From Paludibacter sp. (GTDB lineage: Bacteria; Bacteroidota; Bacteroidia; Bacteroidales; Paludibacteraceae), in NCBI GenBank assembly GCA_030655595.1, contig JAUSNQ010000055.1, positions 1-11,163 on the forward strand: DNA of 11,163 nt, given 5' to 3'. The translations under genes and the position numbers were made by a program. Of this stretch, positions 7,180-11,163 are shown one piece after another (positions within the stretch are counted from its first letter, which is position 1; every line of letters starts with the position of its first letter). The notes beneath the pieces are model-generated. The model did not search any database and was not told where the DNA came from. It worked only from the letters and a program-made list of their open reading frames with translations.

Positions 7180-7383
7180 TCAATCTATGAGTGACTTTGG
7201 AGAACCTTTCCACGAACAACCCAGACAATATAGTACGTTGAGGTCGAATCCAACTAAAGAATCTTCGGGATGTATCGGTATGACTTCGTGAAGCTCATTC
7301 ACAACAACTACCACGGAATCACCCTTTTCATTTTTAACACGAAAACGGTGAATTTTACACTGGGGACAAAGCAATTTCTTCAT
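7180..7383 (-). CDS. Small CxxC...CxxC zinc-ribbon-like protein
   Basis: A 67-residue protein of unknown function. Two CxxC knuckles, C6-P-Q-C9 and C53-L-G-C56, are spaced as in a small zinc ribbon, separated by a region with a VVVVV strand and a HEVIPIHPED segment. No signal peptide or membrane segment is present. It is probably real: it starts 3 bases after the ftsE stop in the same direction, both cysteine pairs look functional, and the coding strand runs to the exact point where proS ends. It is likely the last gene of the hisIE-ftsE transcript. No terminator is seen between it and proS. Confidence 0.7.
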   Translation of the reverse strand: MKKLLCPQCKIHRFRVKNEKGDSVVVVVNELHEVIPIHPEDSLVGFDLNVLYCLGCSWKGSPKSLID

Positions 7384-7386
7384 TTT

Positions 7387-8112
7387 TTAATCCTCGTCAG
7401 TTTCATCAGCTGTGTCAATATCACCTAAAAAGCCCGGCGTACTGGCATCCACCAATCTTTCCCGTTCAACATGTATAACACGACCCGGATATAAATTCAC
7501 CCAGTTGTGATTGTGTGTTGCCATAATCACCGTAGTTCCGGATAATCTGATGCCATAAAGCAATTCAATCAAATCTTTGCCAGTCTCAGGATCCAGGTGA
7601 CCGGTAGGCTCATCAGCTAAAATAACCTCAGGAGAATTGAGCAATGCCCTCGCAATTGCAACACGTTGTTGCTCGCCTCCAGAGAGTTGGTGCGGACGTT
7701 TGTAACCTTTTTTTCGCAGACCAACCTGTGCCAAGACAATCTGAATTTGCTCATCAATCGCATCCTGTTCCTTCCATCCCGTTGAGCGTAACACAAACTC
7801 AAGATTGGCATTTACAGTTCGATCAGTCAGCAATTGAAAATCCTGAAAAACAATCCCGATTTTTCTACGTAGATATGGAATTTGATTATTTTTCATCTGA
7901 ATCAAATCATAAGAGAGCACTTCAGCATCACCTTTTGTGATGGGTACTTCTTTATAGAGAGATTTCATAAAAGTGCTTTTGCCACTTCCAACCTTACCCA
8001 TGAGATAGACAAATTCTCCGGAATGTATTTCCAAATTTACCTGCTTCAGTACGACTAATTCCTGTTGACAAATTTCAACATCTTTATATTTGATCAATAT
8101 TTTATCTTCCAT
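7387..8112 (-). CDS. ftsE: Cell-division ABC ATPase FtsE
   Basis: ATP-binding subunit of the FtsEX complex, which couples ATP hydrolysis at the inner face of the membrane to activation of peptidoglycan hydrolases during division. The 241 residues contain Walker [10 protein letters not shown] (39-47), Q-loop Q90 (FQDFQLL), signature LSGGEQQR (143-150), Walker B VILADE (163-168) and H-loop His200. The region after Walker A ([14 protein letters not shown]) is FtsE/LolD-like. I chose FtsE over LolD because of overall resemblance to Bacteroidota FtsE; a related MacB/LolD-type ATPase is the alternative. The tail is acidic ([11 protein letters not shown]). FtsX is not in the window. The start lies 26 bases after hisIE with no evident promoter, and the next gene begins 3 bases after its stop. 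Confidence 0.85.
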   Translation of the reverse strand: MEDKILIKYKDVEICQQELVVLKQVNLEIHSGEFVYLMGKVGSGKSTFMKSLYKEVPITKGDAEVLSYDLIQMKNNQIPYLRRKIGIVFQDFQLLTDRTVNANLEFVLRSTGWKEQDAIDEQIQIVLAQVGLRKKGYKRPHQLSGGEQQRVAIARALLNSPEVILADEPTGHLDPETGKDLIELLYGIRLSGTTVIMATHNHNWVNLYPGRVIHVERERLVDASTPGFLGDIDTADETDED

Positions 8113-8138
8113 CTTTTGGTAGAAAATTATAACATGAA

Positions 8139-8732
8139 TTATTTGTGTCTTTTTTTCAACTCCCTGCCCAAATCATCCAAAGAATATCCTTTGGAAGTCA
8201 GCAAAACGATCAGGTGATACAAGAGATCAGATGCTTCATACAAAAACAGTTCATCGGTGCCGTTGGTTGCTTCAATAACCGTCTCGATGGCCTCTTCACC
8301 AACTTTCTGTGCCATGCGGTTCACTCCGCTTTGAAACAAAGAAGTGGTATAAGAACCTTCAGGCATATCCTTGAAACGCGTCTGAATAAAATCCTGCAAG
8401 AATTTGAGAAAATAAAAATCATTTTGATTGCTTTCATCCCAACAGGTATCCGAGCCGGTATGGCACACAGGTCCAACAGGTTTGACCTTAATCAATAGCG
8501 TATCATCATCACAATCAGATAAAATAGCAACAACATTTAAAAAATTGCCACTCTCCTCTCCTTTTGTCCAAAGACGTTTTTTCGTTCTGCTGTAAAAAGT
8601 AACTTTGCCGGTATCCTGTGTCTTTTGTAGAGCCTCTTGATTCATATAGCCCAGCATTAGTACCTTTGCGGTCAGTTCATCTTGAATAATGGCAGGAACC
8701 AAGCCGTCCATCTTATTGAAATCGACATTCAT
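8139..8732 (-). CDS. hisIE: Bifunctional phosphoribosyl-AMP cyclohydrolase / phosphoribosyl-ATP pyrophosphatase
   Basis: Second and third steps of histidine synthesis on one 197-residue chain. The HisI part (about 1-105) shows GYMNQEAL, FYSRTKKRLWTKGEESGN, the metal-binding D73-C-D-D-D77, and cysteines at 90 (VCHTG) and 97 (TCW). The HisE part (about 110-197) has SYTTSLFQSG, the acidic G-E146-E147-A-I-E150 motif, and EASDLLYHLIVLL, as in MazG-like pyrophosphatases. The frame reaches an upstream ATG at 8753, but the predicted -7 box (8751-8758) overlaps it, so the ATG at 8732 is chosen. No other his gene lies in the window, so it is either detached from the his operon or at its edge, but the upstream neighbour here is asnA. 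It heads a likely operon with ftsE and the zinc-ribbon gene. Confidence 0.94.
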   Translation of the reverse strand: MNVDFNKMDGLVPAIIQDELTAKVLMLGYMNQEALQKTQDTGKVTFYSRTKKRLWTKGEESGNFLNVVAILSDCDDDTLLIKVKPVGPVCHTGSDTCWDESNQNDFYFLKFLQDFIQTRFKDMPEGSYTTSLFQSGVNRMAQKVGEEAIETVIEATNGTDELFLYEASDLLYHLIVLLTSKGYSLDDLGRELKKRHK

Positions 8733-8750
8733 TGTGAATTTGTTTTTTTG

Positions 8751-8758
8751 CAAAAATA
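8751..8758 (-). promoter_or_regulatory. Promoter -7 element for hisIE
   Basis: Read on the - strand, TATTTTTG matches TAnnTTTG. It lies 5 bases after the asnA stop (8763-8765) and about 19 bases before the chosen hisIE start. A clear -33 element is not visible, and it would lie within the asnA coding end. The match in an A/T-rich gap could be fortuitous. Confidence 0.45.
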
Positions 8759-8762
8759 CAAA

Positions 8763-9800
8763 TTAAATTAGATTGATGTTTAAAGACTCGCATTCTTTTC
8801 GCATATCTTCCGGCCAAATGCTTGCTTGTATCTCGCCGATATGTGCTTTTCTAAGGAAGAACATGCAGAGTCGTGACTGGCCAATACCACCACCAATTGA
8901 AAGCGGTAAAGTGCCATCCATCAAGCGTTTATGAAAGTATAAATCCAATCGATCCAATTTATTTTCAATTTCAAGCTGAAGCTTCAAAGCCTCCTGATCA
9001 ACACGAATACCCATGGAAGAAATTTCGAAAGGAAGATTCAATACCGGATTCCAAAGCAAAATATCGCCATTCAATCCGGGCATGCCATTTTCTCCTGGTG
9101 TAGTCCAATCGTCATAATCGGGTGCGCGACCATCATGCTTTTCTCCATCACCTAATTTACCACCGATTCCAATGATAAAAACAGCTTTGAATTTTTTCGC
9201 AATTTCATATTCCCTTTCTTTTGGAGATAAATCGGGGTATAGCAGACGCAACTCTTCGGCATGAATAAACTCAATTTCATCCGGTAAAACAGGTTGAATT
9301 TGAGGAAAACTTTCTGAAACAAGGTATTCCGTACGAAGCAAAGTGGCATAAATCCGGGTTACGATCATCTTCAAGAAGTCGATATTCCGTTCTTCTGCAG
9401 TCATGATACGCTCCCAATCCCACTGGTCAACATACAAGGAATGTAAATTACCCAATTCTTCGTCGGCGCGAATTGCATTCATATCGGTGTAAATACCATA
9501 GCCATTTTCGATCTCGTAATCGGCTAAAGTAACTCGTTTCCACTTTGCAAGCGAATGTACGACTTCAGCCCGAACATCGTGCATATCCTTTATCGGAAAA
9601 TTGACTGCCCTTTCAACACCATTCAAATCATCGTTTAATCCGGTACCACGCAATACAAATAAAGGTGCGGTAACTCTTCTTAAACGCAGTTCGGCCGACA
9701 AATTTGTCTGAAAGAAATCTTTAATTTTTGCTATTCCTAATTCTGTTTGTTGCAGATTTAGTAAGGGTTTGTAATTTTCCGGTTTATACAAATAACTCAT
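8763..9800 (-). CDS. asnA: Aspartate-ammonia ligase (asparagine synthetase A)
   Basis: ATP-dependent amidation of aspartate by ammonia to give asparagine, AMP and pyrophosphate; a cytosolic homodimer whose fold is related to class II tRNA synthetases. From the chosen ATG it has 345 residues, close to the 330 of E. coli AsnA. Recognisable conserved stretches are LNLQQTELGIAKIKDFF (15-31), GTGLNDDLNGVERAV (52-66), AEVVHSLAKWKR (78-89), GYGIYTDMNAIR (100-111), LYVDQWDWE (122-130) and SIGGGIGQSRLCMF (301-314). The frame continues upstream to 9848, but the predicted promoter -7 box (9836-9843) lies there and the extra residues do not resemble the family. The gene seems to have its own promoter and is separated from folA by 174 bases with a hairpin. 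Confidence 0.96.
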   Translation of the reverse strand: MSYLYKPENYKPLLNLQQTELGIAKIKDFFQTNLSAELRLRRVTAPLFVLRGTGLNDDLNGVERAVNFPIKDMHDVRAEVVHSLAKWKRVTLADYEIENGYGIYTDMNAIRADEELGNLHSLYVDQWDWERIMTAEERNIDFLKMIVTRIYATLLRTEYLVSESFPQIQPVLPDEIEFIHAEELRLLYPDLSPKEREYEIAKKFKAVFIIGIGGKLGDGEKHDGRAPDYDDWTTPGENGMPGLNGDILLWNPVLNLPFEISSMGIRVDQEALKLQLEIENKLDRLDLYFHKRLMDGTLPLSIGGGIGQSRLCMFFLRKAHIGEIQASIWPEDMRKECESLNINLI

Positions 9801-9835
9801 AAAAATAAATTTAGCGTAATGATTAAAATTGCAAG

Positions 9836-9843
9836 CAAAGATA
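9836..9843 (-). promoter_or_regulatory. Promoter -7 element for asnA
   Basis: Read on the - strand, TATCTTTG is a full match to TAnnTTTG and the same octamer as in the proS promoter. It predicts a transcript start near 9830 and a leader of about 30 bases before the ATG at 9800. No good TTTG -33 element is visible. Confidence 0.6.
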
Positions 9844-9917
9844 AACAATTAGTAAGAAATAAAAGCATAATTCATTCAAAAGAAAGAATTACTGTCAAAA
9901 TATAACACAAAATAACT

Positions 9918-9953
9918 ACAAATGCCCGTTTCTGTGAAGAAAGAGGCATTTGT
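9918..9953 (-). terminator. Hairpin between folA and asnA, probable folA terminator
   Basis: ACAAATGCC (9918-9926) pairs perfectly with GGCATTTGT (9945-9953). After a 2x2 internal loop, a second stem forms between TTTCT (9929-9933) and AGAAA (9938-9942), closing a 4-base loop. It begins 22 bases after the folA stop. The - strand sequence after it is T-rich but interrupted (AGTTATTTTGTG), which suits a weak intrinsic terminator. On the + strand the loop reads GTGA. It lies upstream of the asnA promoter, so it is not part of the asnA leader. Confidence 0.6.
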
Positions 9954-9974
9954 GTAAGTTTGATTATGTATAGT

Positions 9975-10469
9975 TTACTTTTTTTCGTAAACTGAAAACG
10001 AATAAGGATAAAGATTTTTCTCATCAGCAGGATAATCCTCGCGTGATACTTCATTCCATTTTGAAAAATCAATTTCGGGAAAATAAGTGTCAGCATTAAA
10101 TTCTCCGTGAACCCAGGTTAGATACATGGAATCAGCAGAATCCAAACATTGTTTGTAAACGGCAGCACCGCCGATGACAAAGACATGATCAGCTTTTGAA
10201 CACAAATCTATCGCATCCTCAAGCGAATCTGCTTCGAAATAATTTTCAACAACACCTTCGGAGAGCATGCTTGTAAGTACAATATTGGTACGATTAGGAA
10301 GTGCACCGTTTGGTAAACTGTCAAATGTTCTTTTACCCATCAAGACAGTATGACCAGTTGTCAGTGCTTTGAAATGCTTCATGTCTGCAGGTAAATTCCA
10401 GGGTAATTTTTTCTTATAACCGATTGCGTAATCATCCGCAAGTGCGGCAACAATTGAAATTTTTGGCAT
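9975..10469 (-). CDS. folA: Dihydrofolate reductase
   Basis: NADPH-dependent reduction of dihydrofolate to tetrahydrofolate. The 164-residue protein shows IVAALADDYAIG (6-17), LPW with Trp24, the active-site Asp29 in LPADMKHFK, MGKRTFDSLP (44-53), Arg60 for the folate glutamate, the NADPH-binding IGGAAVY (99-105), and YLTWVHGEF (116-124) with Thr118. The Asn usually found in the loop before LPW (IGxxN) is Lys20 here. The open frame extends upstream to 10577, but those residues do not resemble DHFR and cross the predicted -7 box, so the ATG at 10469 is chosen. It lies downstream of thyA in the same direction, a common pairing because ThyA produces the dihydrofolate that FolA recycles. A separate promoter is likely, given 219 intergenic bases. 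Confidence 0.95.
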   Translation of the reverse strand: MPKISIVAALADDYAIGYKKKLPWNLPADMKHFKALTTGHTVLMGKRTFDSLPNGALPNRTNIVLTSMLSEGVVENYFEADSLEDAIDLCSKADHVFVIGGAAVYKQCLDSADSMYLTWVHGEFNADTYFPEIDFSKWNEVSREDYPADEKNLYPYSFSVYEKK

Positions 10470-10555
10470 TTTATTCTTTGTGAAGTGAATTTTTATGCAG
10501 TCAGTATGACCTGGTAGATTTGTTAATAAATCGTATTGTTTTATCGTTAAGTGTG

Positions 10556-10563
10556 CAAATGTA
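10556..10563 (-). promoter_or_regulatory. Promoter -7 element for folA
   Basis: Read on the - strand, TACATTTG matches TAnnTTTG. The predicted transcript start is near 10549, giving a leader of about 80 bases. A TTTG lies only 13 bases upstream, closer than usual for a -33 element. The area where that element should lie is occupied by the overlapping inverted repeats at 10564-10596. Confidence 0.5.
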
Positions 10564-10596
10564 ATGATTTTTTGCACAAATAAAAATCATTTGTGC
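10564..10596. repeat. Two overlapping inverted repeats next to the folA promoter
   Basis: Repeat one: ATGATTTTT (10564-10572) is the exact reverse complement of AAAAATCAT (10582-10590). Repeat two: GCACAAAT (10574-10581) is the exact reverse complement of ATTTGTGC (10589-10596). The two cannot both fold at once as single strands. They lie just upstream of the predicted folA -7 box, so an operator for a dimeric regulator is as likely as an RNA structure at the end of the thyA transcript. No T tract on the - strand follows, which argues against a simple terminator. Confidence 0.55.
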
Positions 10597-10620
10597 CGAT
10601 TTTTTGCTGTAAATTCGAGC

Positions 10621-10647
10621 TTGATTACACAGTAAACTCATAATCAA
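10621..10647. repeat. 7-bp inverted repeat downstream of thyA
   Basis: TTGATTA (10621-10627) is the exact reverse complement of TAATCAA (10641-10647), with a 13-base loop. It lies about 40 bases after the thyA stop. It is AT-rich, and no T tract follows on the - strand, so a role as thyA terminator is only a weak possibility. Confidence 0.25.
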
Positions 10648-10688
10648 TGGCATACACAACATAAAAAAATCAAATAAAAATAACAAAT

Positions 10689-11162
10689 TTATACAGCAAC
10701 TGCACCTTTGATGTGAGGATGTGGATCATAATTCACGAGTTCAAAATCGTCGAATTTAAAATCAAAAATACTGGTGACTGCCGGATTAATTTTCATCTGT
10801 GGCAATGGACGAGGTTCTCTGGAAAGTTGCATGTTAACTTGCTCAATATGATTCGTATATATATGTGCGTCTCCCAGTGTATGTACGAAATCCCCCGGCT
10901 GGAGACCTGTAACCTGAGCCATCATCAGCAAAAGAAGGGCATAAGATGCAATATTAAAAGGTACACCCAGGAAAATATCTGCACTCCGTTGATACAACTG
11001 CAGACTTAATTTTCCATTGGCAACATAGAATTGAAAGAAAGCATGACAAGGTGGTAAATTCATATTGGGGATGTCTGCTACATTCCACGCACTTACAATA
11101 ATTCTTCTTGAGTCGGGATTGTTCTTAATTGTATTCACCGCCTCCAAAATCTGATCTACAGA
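10689..11162 (-). CDS. thyA: Thymidylate synthase ThyA, 3' part (5' end outside window)
   Basis: Folate-dependent methylation of dUMP to dTMP with release of dihydrofolate. The frame runs open to the window edge; 157 residues are visible, so about 100 N-terminal residues lie outside, compared with the usual length of about 264. Visible signatures are [14 protein letters not shown], the active-site cysteine in [11 protein letters not shown], the phosphate- and dUMP-binding [32 protein letters not shown], and the C-terminal [13 protein letters not shown], whose hydrophobic end is typical of the closing tail. A TTG near 11147 is an internal Leu codon and not the start. It is followed in the same direction by folA, the enzyme that recycles its product. 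Confidence 0.96.
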   Translation of the reverse strand, partial: SVDQILEAVNTIKNNPDSRRIIVSAWNVADIPNMNLPPCHAFFQFYVANGKLSLQLYQRSADIFLGVPFNIASYALLLLMMAQVTGLQPGDFVHTLGDAHIYTNHIEQVNMQLSREPRPLPQMKINPAVTSIFDFKFDDFELVNYDPHPHIKGAVAV

Positions 11163-11163
11163 T

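Noticed and set aside
8145..8498. 117-residue open frame on the + strand
   Set aside because: It is antisense to the well-supported hisIE gene and shows no recognisable motif.
10470..10577. 36-residue upstream extension of folA
   Set aside because: It is unlike DHFR, and the predicted -7 box at 10556-10563 lies within it.
10713..11009. 98-residue open frame on the + strand
   Set aside because: It is antisense to thyA, whose coding frame is certain.
1..11163. CRISPR array, phage, transposon or defence island
   Set aside because: No direct-repeat array, transposase, integrase or defence-type domain was found; every gene but a few hypotheticals is housekeeping.

Overview
The window looks like ordinary chromosome of a Bacteroidota bacterium, probably from the order Bacteroidales or a relative. 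Three things support this. Almost every intergenic gap holds the phylum-specific promoter element TAnnTTTG, and clear Shine-Dalgarno sites are missing. One protein carries the gliding-motility-type C-terminal sorting domain of the type IX secretion system (T9SS). Several proteins have the form usual in this phylum: a 493-residue archaeal/eukaryotic-type ProRS, a 345-residue AsnA, a fused HisIE, and a PorT-like outer-membrane barrel. I cannot name the genus. No phage, insertion sequence, CRISPR array, tRNA or rRNA was seen, and no gene-free stretch exceeds about 220 bases.

Layout, left to right. The 3' part of tpx (thiol peroxidase, +) ends at a perfect 12-bp hairpin shared with a convergent gene for a secreted T9SS cargo protein (-). 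A divergent promoter region (about 1870-1960) separates that gene from a + strand run: a periplasmic LysM/type I binding-fold protein, a translationally coupled outer-membrane beta-barrel protein, cytidine deaminase (cdd), and a SAM-dependent methyltransferase that has no ATG start. A promoter and a hairpin-bearing leader precede proS.

From 7180 onward all genes lie on the - strand. Read in the direction of transcription they are thyA (5' end outside the window), folA, asnA, then hisIE-ftsE-small zinc-ribbon protein. ThyA and FolA work together: ThyA makes dTMP and dihydrofolate, and FolA regenerates tetrahydrofolate. AsnA, HisIE, ProS and Cdd are unrelated housekeeping enzymes for asparagine, histidine, prolyl-tRNA and pyrimidine salvage. 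FtsE is the ATPase of the FtsEX division complex, but FtsX is not in the window.

For four - strand genes (the T9SS cargo, hisIE, asnA, folA) the longest open frame begins at or upstream of the predicted promoter -7 element. I therefore moved each start to a downstream ATG. I found no clear new defence or mobile system. The most interesting points are the LysM/binding-protein plus barrel pair, overlapping inverted repeats at the folA promoter, the proS leader hairpin, and the methyltransferase without an ATG.
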